A DNA stretch of 64,000 bases from Brachionus manjavacas (lineage: Eukaryota; Rotifera; Eurotatoria; Ploima; Brachionidae). The notes beneath the pieces are model-generated. The model did no database searches, was not told where the DNA came from, and worked only from the letters and a program-made list of their open reading frames with translations. The stretch's first letter is position 1, and each line of letters starts with the position of its first letter. The stretch is taken from positions 7,316,001-7,380,000 of the forward strand of contig JAHQIY010000003.1 of assembly GCA_019054805.1 (NCBI GenBank). Reading direction: 5' to 3'. Position numbers and translations under genes: made by a program. Positions 1 to 17,034 of this stretch are shown here, in pieces.

Positions 1-1
1 T

Positions 2-698
2 GCTATAAAACTTATTGACTCGAAAGAAATGGAAATCAATGAAAAGAATTTGGTTCCGTTTGAATCGATGGGGCTTTATGATAAATTTAAGTTAACCAAA
101 CCATTACTCAAATATATGATACCTCTTTTTATTATATTTTACTCAGAGTATTTGATAAATCAAGGTCTTTATGAGTTATTATATTTCAAAGATAATAAAT
201 TAATAAAGGATCATAGTTCACAATATAGATGGTACAATGTTGCATTTCGTACCGGAGTTTTTATATCAAGATTGTCTTTACAAATTTTTCCAATAACTTT
301 TTTACCAATCTTTCCAATATTGCAAATTTTCAACTTTCTAGTTCTCTTTATGCATGTTATTTATGGCTTTATACCGTCTATTATAATTGTACTGATAATT
401 ACTTTTTGGGAGGGCTTGATCGGTGGTGGATGCTATGTGAAGTAATTTGTGTATAAAGACAAAAATATGTTTTAGTTAATAATTTTAATTTTCAAGTGCT
501 CTCAATTTAGTGTCAATACAGGTTCCAAAAATTTATCGGGAATTTTCAATTGGAGTGACTACGATTGCAGATACCATCGGAATAGCATTGGCAGGATTCA
601 CAGGTAATTAAGAACGTAATTTTTTAAAATATAACAACTAATTTTTATTTAACTTAGCTTTGCCACTTCATAACGCTATTTGTAGACTCGGAATGTAA
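2..698 (+). CDS. CLN3: CLN3/battenin-like membrane protein, 3' part (copy A)
   Basis: C-terminal part of a CLN3 (battenin) family multi-pass protein of the lysosomal/endosomal membrane; the frame is open to the window edge, so the start lies upstream. Exons read here: 2-441, 497-603 and 658-698, all GT-AG and phase-consistent, ending at TAA. Family signatures seen are the hydrophobic run with YLINQGLYELLYF, the GGGCYVN turn across the first splice, REFSIGV and the ending ALPLHNAIC. It is clearly paralogous to the complete gene at 42008-43453 on the same strand. Unlike that copy it has no intron at the QYR/WYNV position. CLN3 loss causes Batten disease in humans; the transport role is known from the family, not from this sequence. 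Confidence 0.9.
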
Positions 699-877
699 AT
701 TATAATTTTAGTTTAATATGTTTTTATAAATTTCAAAATGTTTTTAAATTTATAAAAGATTAATAAAAGAATTCGGAAACATATTTTTTTAATTTTTAAT
801 CTATTAAGAATGTCAAATTTTAGATTTAAAAATAATTTCTGCTTTACATTTTGGTATATGTGCTGATTAAAATTAGA

Positions 878-949
878 TCCCGCGTGGTCTAGTGGTTAGG
901 ATTTGACGCTCTCACCGTCAAGGCCCGGGTTCAATTCCCGGCACGGGAA
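878..949 (+). tRNA. tRNA-Glu (CTC)
   Basis: A 72-nt cloverleaf. The anticodon arm is TGACG-CTCTCAC-CGTCA, giving anticodon CTC; the D arm is GGTCTAGTGGTTAGGA-like, the T arm is CCGGG-TTCAATT-CCCGG and the discriminator is A. The acceptor stem TCCCGCG/CACGGGA has a C6.A67 mismatch shared by every Glu copy in this window. A T-run downstream fits a Pol III terminator. Confidence 0.95.
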
Positions 950-1296
950 AATATTTTTTGTTCATTTAGAATTTTTGAATTTCCAATGATTAGAAAGATG
1001 TTGATTTTATTAGATCTTTAGAAATACACCATAACTTAAATATCTTGGAAGATCAATTAATGCTCAAAATTTAATTTCTTAATGCATAGAAATCAAGTCA
1101 TGGTAAAGAAAAAATTTATTACAGAAAGAAATGCTTCAAAAATTCTAATAATTAAGCATGTTTTTATTACAGTCAAATAAGAAATTTCTTTTTTAAATTA
1201 AAGATAGAAAAACAATTAAATAAATTTTAAGATTTAATTTTTTAAAGGAATAATGATTACCAAGGTAATTAGTAGAAATTATGTTCAAAAAATATT
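950..1296. other. AT-rich spacer between tRNA-Glu genes
   Basis: Separates two oppositely oriented identical-type tRNA-Glu genes. No open frame or repeat was recognised. Confidence 0.6.
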
Positions 1297-1368
1297 TTCC
1301 CGTGCCGGGAATTGAACCCGGGCCTTGACGGTGAGAGCGTCAAATCCTAACCACTAGACCACGCGGGA
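1297..1368 (-). tRNA. tRNA-Glu (CTC)
   Basis: Second tRNA-Glu with anticodon CTC, inverted relative to the first and with the same body sequence, including the C6.A67 acceptor mismatch. Together with the 878 copy it forms a 491-bp inverted pair of tRNA genes. Confidence 0.95.
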
Positions 1369-1826
1369 TCTATGCAAATAAACAACTATACTGTTACTAA
1401 AATCAAAATCATTAGCTTTTTAAGGAACAGATAGAAATTATATTTTTTCGTTTATTTTATTTTAATATCTTTTAATTCATATTTTAAATCAAAAAAATTT
1501 AATATTTGAATGAGCGAAAAAATTATCCAATTTTTCTTTTGGTGCATTTTTTTCTCCTAGAGAAGTGAGCATTTACGAAAAGCTTTACCGAAGAATTTAG
1601 ATTCTTTTCAGTTTCACCAAATGCATTGTATTATCTTTTTTGCAGAACAGTTGATTAAAAAAAAATAGATATATTGGTTGAGATGCTATAACATTGAATA
1701 TAAATACTTAAAAATTCAGTTTTTTATTTAAGTTATTGATAGCACTTTTTTATCCAAAAATAAAAGTCTTTTGACTAAAATGACTAATAATTTTGAAGTT
1801 TATTTCCTTTAAATTTGAAAAAAAAA

Positions 1827-1898
1827 CTCCGTGACGGGGAATTGAACCCCGGTCTCCCGCGTGACAGGCGGGGATACTCACCACTATACTATCACGGA
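1827..1898 (-). tRNA. tRNA-Asp (GTC)
   Basis: A 72-nt cloverleaf on the minus strand with anticodon GTC in a GCCTGTCACGC-type anticodon arm. The acceptor TCCGTGA/TCACGGA is fully paired, the T arm is GGGG-TTCAATT-CCCC and the discriminator is G. It lies 458 bp from a minus-strand tRNA-Glu, the same order seen at 27890-28800. Confidence 0.95.
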
Positions 1899-2440
1899 CT
1901 TATTTTTTATTTTTTTACCTTTATAGATTAAAATCAAGCACAAAAAATATAAATAAAAATTTGTAAAAATATTTTTATTTTCTGATGTATTTTTTCCTAT
2001 TTTAATAATTTATTTTCAATTTTTTCTTAAAATTCTATCCAAATCAAATTCGATAATAACAACTATATCAATGTTTAAAATAAGTCTTTTTTATTTGTTT
2101 CTATAAACTAATTCGAAAATTAAAATTAAAAACTGAATGTGAAGTTATTTTTTGATCAATTAATCACAGTTTAGGCATAGATTTACATAATTCAATTTTT
2201 GTTTTGAAAAAAATTTCGACTCAAAATTTACTAGATCATGGCAAAAAATCATTAAATTTTTTAAAATAATATAGCAAAATTTTGAATTTTTTTTAATATA
2301 AATTACAGCTGAATGTACTTTGCATTGTTTGCATAATCGTTTTTTTTTCTTCAAATATTAACAAATTTTGTTTATAAAGAAGATTAGGAATAGAAAAATC
2401 ATTTCGATCTTTTCTCAACAAAATTAAGAACTCGACTGAA
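1899..2440. other. AT-rich spacer upstream of PHTF
   Basis: No conserved coding frame or RNA was recognised. The two short minus-strand open frames here are low complexity and do not resemble any family. Confidence 0.5.
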
Positions 2441-7399
<4,959 letters not shown>

Positions 7400-7487
7400 T
7401 TTTTTTAGTTCATTTTAATTTACAAGTCAAATTTTTTACTCAGCAATGATTACATTTTTAATAAACATAATTTTTTAAATTTTAAAG

Positions 7488-8357
7488 ATGAGTTTAATCT
7501 TAAAATTTTTTTCTGTTATTCTTCTTGTGCATAATTACCAATCTAATGCTGGTTTTATTTCGTCAGGTGAGACTGCTTTATTTTTTGAACATTCTGTTTT
7601 TAAAAAATTCATTCAATAAAAAGGCACGCTTTGGTGCGGAATTGGTAATGATGCTAAAAATTGCACAGAAATAGGCAAAATTAAAGAAACTGATGCTTGT
7701 TGTCGCATGCATGATATTTGCCCTTATAAATATAATCAAAACAAACGCGAGCATAATGGATACGAATGGAGCTGGCGAAGGATTTACACTCTGACTCATT
7801 GTGAATGTGATTTAATGTTCCAAAATTGTTTAGCTCAAGAACCTATTCATAAAAATTCAGCCAAAATATGGCATTCGTTTAGGAAACTTGGTGTAAAATG
7901 TTACTCTTTCTTTCCATGTAAAAATGATTTATTTGAAATTTTTTGGTCAAATGTGGAAGCTAGAGAGATAGGATCTTGTATTGATGATGTGAGGGTTGTG
8001 GTGTTTGAATCGGTTGACGATTATTCAGATTTTGTGGCTAATAATTTGAATAAGGCCGGACTAGCTGAAGAGCAGGAAATTTTGAGTCTTTATTTTGATA
8101 GATTTTATGTAGCCAAGACAAAAACAGCTAAGTACTCGGCTTGTATGGACGAGATTTTTAGCTATAAGACCACAATCGTGAATAACTTTGGTAAACTACA
8201 TGGACTGAATGGAAGCCCAGAAGCTATTAGAGAACGTGTTGACTTGACCAAAAAACTCGAAGAAGTATATCAAAGCGAACTGGTCAATTCAAAAAAAAAA
8301 TACTTGGCTTCGAAAGCTAGGGATTTTTTAATGAAAATATTTTCTATATTAACATAG
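7488..8357 (+). CDS. Secreted phospholipase A2, group III type, 270 aa
   Basis: Calcium-dependent secreted enzyme hydrolysing the sn-2 ester of phospholipids. Exons 7488-7566 and 7624-8357 join in phase. Residues 1-22 form a hydrophobic signal peptide. The Ca2+ loop GTLWCGIGN (27-35) and the catalytic CCRMHD (52-57, His56-Asp57) match the group III family typified by bee venom PLA2, followed by the CDC-like HCECD segment. The C-terminal roughly 150 residues are a longer tail ending in a Lys-rich stretch and are not recognised. The ATG follows an acceptor-like TTTAAATTTTAAAG directly, and the gene starts only 88 bp after the PHTF stop, so the two may be co-transcribed. The HD motif and all loop residues visible are intact. 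Physiological role is unknown. Confidence 0.92.
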
Positions 8358-9739
8358 GTGTTAGTTAATTTTTTTTCGAAACTTTAGCTTTTTACATAGG
8401 TATGTATTTACACAAATAATATATTAAATTTTGAATAAAATATTTAATTTTGCATTAATTTATTTAAACCAAAAAAACAATTTTAGAGTTTCACAATTTT
8501 TTGTTCATTTTTTCTTGGCTAGCTTGGTCATTGTTTGAAGGGTTTTTTGCCATAGAAAAAAAATCATATTGCGTAGTTTTTTTTTATTTCATAAATTAAA
8601 AAAAAATGAGTCAAAATAACAAAAAAATAGAATAAATTCATAAGTTTTTGAATTCATTTCTTGAATTTAATTTTTTCTAAACAAGTTTAAAGATGCTACT
8701 TTTTAAAATTAAATTAAAACATAATTATTTTTTTAATTTTGGGCACATTTCCAGACACAATTGAGTAAATTTGGCTCGGAAATTTTTTTAAGTTTAAAAT
8801 TTTTAGGATTAATTAAAATGAAGAGAATTTTTTATCAAAATTTCTTTACTTAGAATAATCCAAATGGCTGTAGGTAATTCATTTAATAATTACCAAAAAT
8901 TTTTAAATTACGGCAACTAAAGAAAGCAATCGTTTGTTCATCAATTAATTGACCATTCTAAAATAAAGTTCTCAATTTTTAATTTAGCGCTTGGATACAA
9001 AAACGTTAGGAAACAAGGCCAAAAATTCGAATTTTTTTCTTACAATCGAACTGAAAGTGTAAGATTCGAATGGCTTAAGCGTAGTCGAAAATAACTTTTT
9101 TGTGTATAAGATTAACTCGAAGATATTTTTTAGCTGAGAAAAAAAAATAAAGTCTCGATCACGAGAAGAGGACGCAAGTCAAATAACACCAAGCGTTTCG
9201 AACACATGAGCAATTCTGTTTTTCAAACAGCTGATAAACATAAGCCAAGCTAAACAAATGTTAAGTTACTTGTGTCAAATTTGAAATTTTAAGTAGTCAG
9301 TGGTGTTTATGCTAATAGAGCTCAATTATAGAAAGTCAAGTCAGAAGCAAAGTGATAACAAGAGTAGACCTAATATATCACTCATAAATTATAATATTTA
9401 CACACTTATTACCTCGAACTAGACCCATTAGTGTAATAAATTATGCCTAAATATTGCAAGTCATTATTCATTGGAATTTGATGAAAAATTCTTGCACGGG
9501 TTCGAAAATGTGAACCCATGCACATTTAACATACACACACTATTATTTTTCTTGTTTAGTTATAGGTTTATTCTCATTTTTGATATAAATTAACCAAAAC
9601 TTGTTTTTTTCGTAATTTTAACTGTCTTATATTTGAGCCCGGAAGGGACCAAAAAAAGCTCCGATTTACTTTTTCCTAGCTTAATAGATAAAAATAGCAT
9701 CAAGCATAAAATAGAACAAACACACACAAAAACAGCAAA
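8358..9739. other. Intergenic region upstream of HSF
   Basis: Holds the PLA2 3' end and the presumed HSF promoter/5'UTR. It contains a near-perfect inverted repeat at 9494-9503 / 9512-9521 (GCACGGGTTC versus GAACCCATGC). No canonical triple heat shock element (alternating GAA/TTC every 5 bp) was found by eye, and no coding frame was recognised. Confidence 0.55.
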
Positions 9740-12700
9740 ATGCCCTTGTCAAGTCCCAATTTCGAGTACACCACCACCAATATACCGGCCTTTTTGAGCA
9801 AACTCTGGACCCTTGTAGAAGACTCTAAATATGACGAGTTGATCGCCTGGGACTCGGTAAATAATCAGCAATTAAACACTTCTGCTCATCTTAATTTGCT
9901 ATTTTTTTCTTTTAATTTCTGAAGAGCGGTTTTAGTTTTCATGTGTATGACCAGACCCGGTTTGCCAGAGAGATTCTGCCCAGATTTTTCAAGCACAACA
10001 ACATGGCCAGCTTCATTCGCCAGTTAAACATGTGTAATTTTTTTGTTGCAATTTTTCATTGCTGTTCTAGGGCCACGTCAACTAATTTGTCTTGTTATTT
10101 TAGACGGATTTCGCAAAGTGAACAGCATTGATCATGGCAGCCTAAAAAATGAAAAAGAAGACATGGAGTTTCATCACCCGTATTTTATCCGCGGCAAGGA
10201 GCAATTTTTGGAATTCATCAAACGCAAAGTGAGTACACGGCAGGGCTTTGATTTTCAATTTTTTTATCTAACCAAAGCAAGCGCTTTTTGACCTTGGGGT
10301 CGCGGGGTCCGAGGCGAAAAAATTGAAAAGTCTTTAATAAAATTGGAAACTAACCCTAACCGGTCTATAGGTCTCGAATGGTCTGAATCCGTCAACTAGC
10401 TCAATAGCAACCTCAAAAGATAGTCTAAAAGAAAGCGCGCCCATCAATTTAGAGCAAAAACTTAAGCTAAATTTAAACACTTTGCTTCAAATGAGCGAGC
10501 TGCAGACGACACCCGCTGAAACAGTAAACTTGTAATGTTTGGCTGACTTAATTTGACACTTTTTCTCCTAGACACCGGGCGACCCTAGCACCGATGAGTC
10601 CAGAGTGCTTAGCGCCGTAAATTCGCTCTCTAAAAAACATACCGAAAGCGAAGAAAAAATCCAATATTTGCAAAGGTTTGATTAAATTTTAAGTCTAATT
10701 TATAAAAAAAAATCCAAAATACGGCTAATACATCAAAGACTTTTCAATTAAGGACTCTTAGAGACAAAGACCCCTCGACCCTAGACTCAAGCGAAGGGAC
10801 TTTGTATTTGAACTCCTTTTTTTTCAATCTTGTAGGTTCCTGATCTTAAAGTAAATGCCAATCAGTCGGCAAATTCGAATGGCGCCACAAATCAACAGGC
10901 ACTGTCTATCCAATATTCGCCAATTAAGCATGACGAGCTTAATAAGGTCTTGGATGATGTTAATGTTATTAAGAGCAAGCAGAAAATGGTTGACGATTCA
11001 CTGTTTAATGTCAAAAAGTAAGACTTGTGTCTCCTCCAAAGCCAATGATGTTTAGACCGTGGTTTTGCCAAATTTGAGCTAAACTTAAATCAGCATAAAA
11101 TGCTAGGTCAATTCAAAGGGAACCGTGTAGATAAAGTTTTTTTTCATTTTGTAATTTTTTTGCGGTTAAAATCTTAGAAAAATATCTTAAATTTTTAAAA
11201 GCTGTAAATAGTAGAAGTTTTTTGAAATTTAAAAAAATCTTATCTCTAAAAAGTCAAGCTGTCATAAATTATTCCCGCCACAGTTTACAAATAGTCAAAG
11301 AAAAAATAAGAGTTTCTCAATGTTTTTTTTTTTTTTAATTTCATTTTGATTGTTTTGGTCCTTTAAATCTATTAACTTAAAAAAGGGATTTTTCTACAAA
11401 ATTTTTCTCTGAAAAAGTTTTACTTTTGAAGATCTTCCATATTTTTATTTTGCCTCCGAGGCTTCATAAATAAAATAGTCGTAATTATTTTATTAAATTT
11501 CTTTTAAATACACTAGACCTGTTAAAATTACACAATCAGTGTTAAACAGAACAAATAAAATTTTAATTTAAAATTTCAAGTATGTTTTGTAAATTTTTGC
11601 ATGGGAAAAAATATAGATTAGCATAAAATTCATACATCAGATTATATAAAGTAATCAATTAACTAAAACGTTGGTTTTAAATCAACACTTAAATTTTGTC
11701 TCAATTGTAATTATTCTGAAAAAATTTAAAGTCTAATCATGAAGTTTATTAAAAATCTTCAAATTTTGTTAATTAAAAGTATTTTACGCATATTCATTAA
11801 TTTATTGATTAAATTCCATTTAATCATTTTTTTTCAATTTTTTAATCCAAGTCTGAAAAATTTGCTAAATTTTGACAACCTCTCTATTTTTCTTTATTTT
11901 GTTTATTTATCAAATTATTATTTGTTTTTTAACGCTGCAATTTAAGCCCAGATACTTGGTTTTGGTGCCTAAAAAAACTTTTTTCGAGATATAAACATAG
12001 ACTTTCATCTTTTGTACCTTTAGCCTTGAAAATTCAATTTTTTTTGAGAGGCCAAAAAAGAGTTTCAGGGCTTTTAGGGGCGTCAAATAGCAAATAAATA
12101 CGGTATTTAAAATTATTTATTTATTTACTATTTTCTTCATAAAAATAGCCTTCTTTAAAGAAGTTTGAAAAAATAAAAAAATAAAGTAAGATTTTTTTCC
12201 ATGAATACATTTTTACCTTAAATTTATATGATATTTTTTTTAAGTACTAGTTATATTTTTTTTGACATTTCAATAATTCTTTTAATCTTTTTATTCATTT
12301 AAATTTTTTTTAATTTTTCATGCAAAAAATTAATCTTAATATTAAAAAATATTTACAAACTTTGTATTTTGATGATTAATTAAAGACAAAAAAAATAAAA
12401 GTATTATTGGTATGTCAAAAAAAAATGACAAAAAAAAGAACAAAAACGATTTAATTAAAAGACGATTTATTAATATTTTCAATTAAAATACGACCGGTTT
12501 CGTAGACCTATGTCTCTTCTTCAGGCTAAAAAAAATTTTTTTTCAAACAATTAAAATTTAAACATAAATAAAAAATAAATAAATTAATATTTAGAAAATT
12601 CAAAGAAAAATTAAAAAATAGAAAATATAACAAAGTATTAAAGCTTAAAAGACGCTTTAAATTTAAAATAAAAATACAATGCATGAAAGAATATTTTAAA

Positions 12701-15700
12701 ACATATTATGCAAATTGAGAATGAAATCATTAATAAGATTCGTTTTTAGTTTCAAAAATAAATTAATTAATGTAGCTTCTTTTTTTAATCTTAAATCCAA
12801 GTCATCTTTTTTATCTTCAATAAAATTTAAAATGTGTAGAAGGATCATGATCCTTTAAATTAAAATGTGTTGCTACCGATGTTGTTTTAATATATGGGAT
12901 AAAATTTTTTATATCAAGAATATGCTGTTTAATTCTTATTTAAAAAAAAAAAATACAATTATTACTTAAAAAATTAAGATGGCTAATTAAATAATTCATC
13001 AATTTTAACTCTTTTTAACCTCTGGATTTTTTAGAGTAAAAAAAAATTGTCGTGATGGTAAGTTTGAAAAAAAAATTATATTTGTCTCCTCATGTGGACT
13101 AGTGTCTATACAAAAAATTACAAAATCAAAAAAAAATTTATTTTTAACTTCTTAATTGACCTAATGGTTAAGTTTCGATCAAAAGGCAAAGCTAAATGCT
13201 AAATTTAATTATAAATGCATTTGCTGTTTTAAGAGAAAACGAAGCTTTATGGAAAGAGATTTCGGCATTGAGACAAAAGCACCATCATCAACAGCAAATA
13301 GTCAACAAGCTGATCCACTTTCTGGTTCATCTAGTTAATCCAACGTCCATGTCGAGCCTAAAACGAAATCGGCCATTGATGATCGACAACCAAGCAGCCA
13401 ATTTAACAGCCCAGAACAGATTAAAAAATGTGCTCGAAGAGAGCGTAATGCATGACGAAGAGGACGAAGACGTCTATCCAGTGGATAATTTACGCAATGG
13501 CTTGAACGTCAACGGAATGAACAAATCTCAAAGGCAGCATATTGTTGAGCTAAAAGACGACGAAGAGGAAGAAGACATCAAAGGCCGCAAGAGGTCGTTG
13601 AGCCGTAACAATTTAGATTACATAAACGACACAGAAATCGAGACAATAAACTCGAGCAAGAACACAAATGTCCTGAACGGCAACGGGTCGAACCACATGC
13701 AAATGCCAGAGACCCAACCTGCTGTCAAAAAGCTCAAGGCTAATTCAAACGAAATAACCACAATTAATTTATATCAGCCGAACAACAATTTTCTTGATCT
13801 CAAATCAATGGACACAAGCAAAAAAAATACCAATGAACAATTTTTGGATACCAATTTGTTTTTGAACACAAACAGTTCCGATTTGGAATCTGCGCAAACT
13901 CTCACATCGCCAAACTCACCGCAACTGGACAACATGGACTCCCAAAAGTAAGTTCATTTAGCTCTAATTGCCAAGAAGCGATTCTTATCGATTCTTAAAT
14001 ATTAGCTTGATTGAATCAACGCAGCAGATTGATCAAAATAATCTTGACACTTTCAAAAAGCCGATATCCAGGTTTTTTTCATTTTATATTTTTTTATATG
14101 AACCAATTTTTATTGAGATTTGAAGCTCAATAAAAATGAATTTATATAAATCAAATTTTCAGTCCTTGTCTTGTGAGTTTTAGTTTGTCCAAGGACTGGA
14201 AAAATAAAATAGAATTAAATCTAACTTTTTTCCTTAATAAATCGACTAATTAGTAGTTTAAAAAACTCTTATAGCTCTTCACAAATGAGCGAACAAGTCG
14301 AATCGCTTCAGCTCGATTTGAATTCAATAAAAGATTTTCTCTCCCAGAACTCATTTAACCAAGTTGATCCTTACACAATTAACAGCGTGAGTAAAATTTT
14401 TAAACAACACAAATTATTTCATTCCTTTTGATAACCAAAAAGGAGTCTGATCGAATATCTAAACTTATTTTAAGATATTTTATTTTCAAAAAAAAGCCAA
14501 TTTGTCAAATTTTTTCTGTGCTTGATTTCTTTCGAACAAAATAGATGAAAGAAAAGTTAAGAAAATTTAAAAAGAAGCCATTTAATAAGTAACAAACATT
14601 TCTTTCTAAAAAATGTTATGGTGCTCAGTTTAAATTTGGAATTTTTTCGGACCAGATTAACCATTAGCTCTTCCGATTTCCAAAATATTTAAATTCGATG
14701 CTACTTTCAGTCTAAAGTTAAATAAACTTAAAATTTATTTTTTAGGGTAAGAATGAATAATGAAAAAAATAATTTTAAAAATTAAGCCAGAATATCTAAA
14801 TGCAGTTCTTCTGCCTATAATAATGAAAATAATTTTGATAGAGATTATATCTCAAAATAGGACCAAGTAGGGGTATCGTTTGATTTTATTAATAACTTTC
14901 ACAAAAAGTTCTTCATTTCTTTCTAAACCAAGGATTAATTGATGATTTCGAAGGTGATAAAACTCGTAATGTCAAAGAATTCCATTACGATTAAGAAACC
15001 TTAGTTGATAATCGTGATGACTTCTATTAAAAAATCGAGGAAGAGTATCTTATTGTCACTGATTTGAATTTTTCATTCTTTTCTTTAATAATTTTTTCAA
15101 ATGTTTTCTATTATTTAATGAATTTGAATGTTATAAGTCTAGTCTAAAATTACTTTGAAAGTAAAATTAAGAATAATATTGAGTTATATTTCCCCATTTA
15201 TTTAATATAAAAAAAAAATAGAAAAAATATTTTTAACTTATTACACTCGAACCCCATGTGGTTCAGTAAATTGGTTTTAAAAATCAAATGATATTTCACA
15301 TAAATCCCAAGTTAAAAAACTTGGTTTCAGAGAGACTCAAGACTTAAAGCTCATTCTTAGAGCATGAGTAAGTTGATAATATTTTAACATGGGCGAGATG
15401 GTGTTTGTTGCATGGACCAAAGCTGTGTTTTGGTTTATAATATCGAATATCGAACAAGTGAAAAAGGTACATTTTATTTTTAACAAAATTACTGAATATT
15501 AGCGATGAAATCGAATTTACTTTTGAATGATGTTAAAATAATTGAATCAAATTTTAATTTAATTAATAAAACAAATAAGTAAATTCCGCTAAGATAGTTG
15601 ATCGATCTTGATATTCAAAATTTTAATTTATTCGAATTGTTTGTTTAAATTTTATTTACAAAACATTTTTAAATAAATATAAATATTAAAAAGAGAATTA

Positions 15701-16569
15701 CAAAAATTTTAATTTTGCTCATAATTTAAAAATTTTTAAAAATGATCTATCAAAATTTAATTACTAATATTTGATCAGCTCCATTAAAGGATTCAAATAA
15801 TCTATTGCAAAATTTTTAAAAAATTCATTTCGAAATTAATCTTTTTTAGCTGTTCTCACCGATTATTTTGGATCAGATGGACAATGATCAGTGCTATCTG
15901 GAAGGTCCATTAAGTACAGAACTTGATTTAGACACAAACACTCAGACCCAAGTGCCGAGTGCACAGTTAAACACATCTAACGGTGTTGAGTCTGGTTCGA
16001 TTGCAGATAATCAAGCTCGAAATGGAAAAACAGTTGGTAATGAATTTTCCAATTATCAATTTATTTCGCTAATCTAATTAGAAAAAAACCCGATTTTATT
16101 ATTTTAATTAATTTAATTTTTAAAATGTCAATTTTTATTTACTCTGTTGTTTTGATTTTTTTCTTATTTATAGATTTTGAATGAATCTAGCTTAGCTGAG
16201 ATATGTTCAAGTGCTTATTAACTGTGACTGACTTGAGACGGTCATCAGATACCCTATTGTAAGGTTCTAGGCCGATTCACGCACAAAAAATTTAAACAAT
16301 TTTCAAAACTTAATAATTTTTTATTTGTTAAATATGTTTTAAATATAAAAATAAAATGAATAAATGAAATAATTTATTTTTAATTTGCGGGTTTTTTTAA
16401 TCACTTGCTCAAAGAGACTAATTACTTTTTCAAAGGAACTGAATTGATCCAGTACGAGCCATTCAACATTTCAGACTTTCTCCAGCTCGACGAAATATTT
16501 CCAAACGAATTGAAATCGTCCGACAAAATAGACCAAGACAAGCCAAAGTCCGGTCAAATGAATCAATGA
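9740..16569 (+). CDS. HSF: Heat shock transcription factor, 11 exons, 647 aa
   Basis: Trimeric transcription factor binding heat shock elements. Exons: 9740-9856, 9925-10033, 10104-10228, 10371-10523, 10572-10616, 10836-11017, 13234-13947, 14006-14071, 14275-14386, 15850-16036, 16436-16569; the total is a multiple of three. The winged-helix DNA-binding domain spans residues 14-117 ([29 protein letters not shown]). The HR-A/B coiled coil spans about 210-280 ([27 protein letters not shown]). A leucine-rich HR-C-like segment lies near 508-545, so trimerisation can be repressed by intramolecular zipper contact, as in HSF1. The middle is acidic and disordered. The end of exon 5 is uncertain: the donor at 10617 keeps phase, while a later donor at 10676 does not. 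Two introns exceed 1.4 kb. Confidence 0.95.
11018..13233 (+). other. Large HSF intron 6 carrying retroelement debris
   Basis: A 2.2-kb intron interrupting the HR-A/B coiled coil (VKK|ENEALW). It contains a minus-strand Penelope-like element relic (12491-12944). The rest is low-complexity AT-rich DNA, including a 68-codon hydrophobic open frame near 11739 that is composition driven. Confidence 0.8.
12491..12944 (-). mobile_element. Penelope-like retroelement relic with GIY-YIG endonuclease fragment
   Basis: Minus-strand translation from 12944 downwards gives the back half of a GIY-YIG endonuclease as found in Penelope-like elements: [22 protein letters not shown], then after one frameshift [26 protein letters not shown] and LINDF. 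The THFN..H and R..KEA..I spacing fits that family. Further downstream on the same strand, at 12524-12491, is CTGAAGA...GAAACCGGTCG, resembling the hammerhead ribozyme core that Penelope-like elements carry in their flanking repeats. The reverse transcriptase is absent, so the copy is dead. Confidence 0.7.
14387..15849 (+). other. HSF intron 9
   Basis: A 1.46-kb intron. Around 14930-15060 there is a short less AT-biased stretch with broken plus-strand frames ([18 protein letters not shown]) that may be a decayed coding fragment of unknown origin. Nothing else was recognised. Confidence 0.5.
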
Positions 16570-17034
16570 TTGTACAAAGTAGACTAGATCCCAATAAATC
16601 CTTATAGACTCTTAATTCAGTATACAAATTATTAATTTTTTTTTTGGTGTCAAATTATGTATCATGTAAAAAATGATATGTTTTCAAATCAAAATTTAGT
16701 TTTTATTTGAATTAAGACGGTGTTAGTAAATTATAAGTGCTCGGGTCCATCTCTTGCCGAGTCGATCAACTTGATTCCGATTTTAGTTAGTTTACTAAAT
16801 TGTACATATTTAAATTTTGTTTAGTGTGAAATTGGTGACTAGTGTTTTTTTATTGAGATAAATTGGTTTACTCTAGAACTTTAAGCTTAGACCGGAAACA
16901 CACATTTTTAAATGAAATTATTTTCTAATTTTAATAAAATATTCAAAATGAATTCTTTAAATTTTTTATTTTGGCATGTACCCACCCTTGCTCGAGATAT
17001 AAAATAAATTTTCAAGTTTTTTTTTTATCTTCTA
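16570..17034. other. HSF 3' region and PHYH upstream region
   Basis: No coding signal. AATAAA-type polyadenylation signals occur (for example near 16934). The sequence just before the PHYH ATG is a T-rich tract. Confidence 0.5.

Noticed and set aside
9494-9521. Inverted repeat upstream of HSF considered as a heat shock element
   Set aside because: The GAA/TTC units are not in the 5-bp alternating array of a heat shock element; kept only as an inverted repeat.
11739-11945. 68-codon hydrophobic frame inside the HSF intron
   Set aside because: Ile/Leu/Phe/Asn composition typical of AT-rich DNA; no conservation signal or partner exons.
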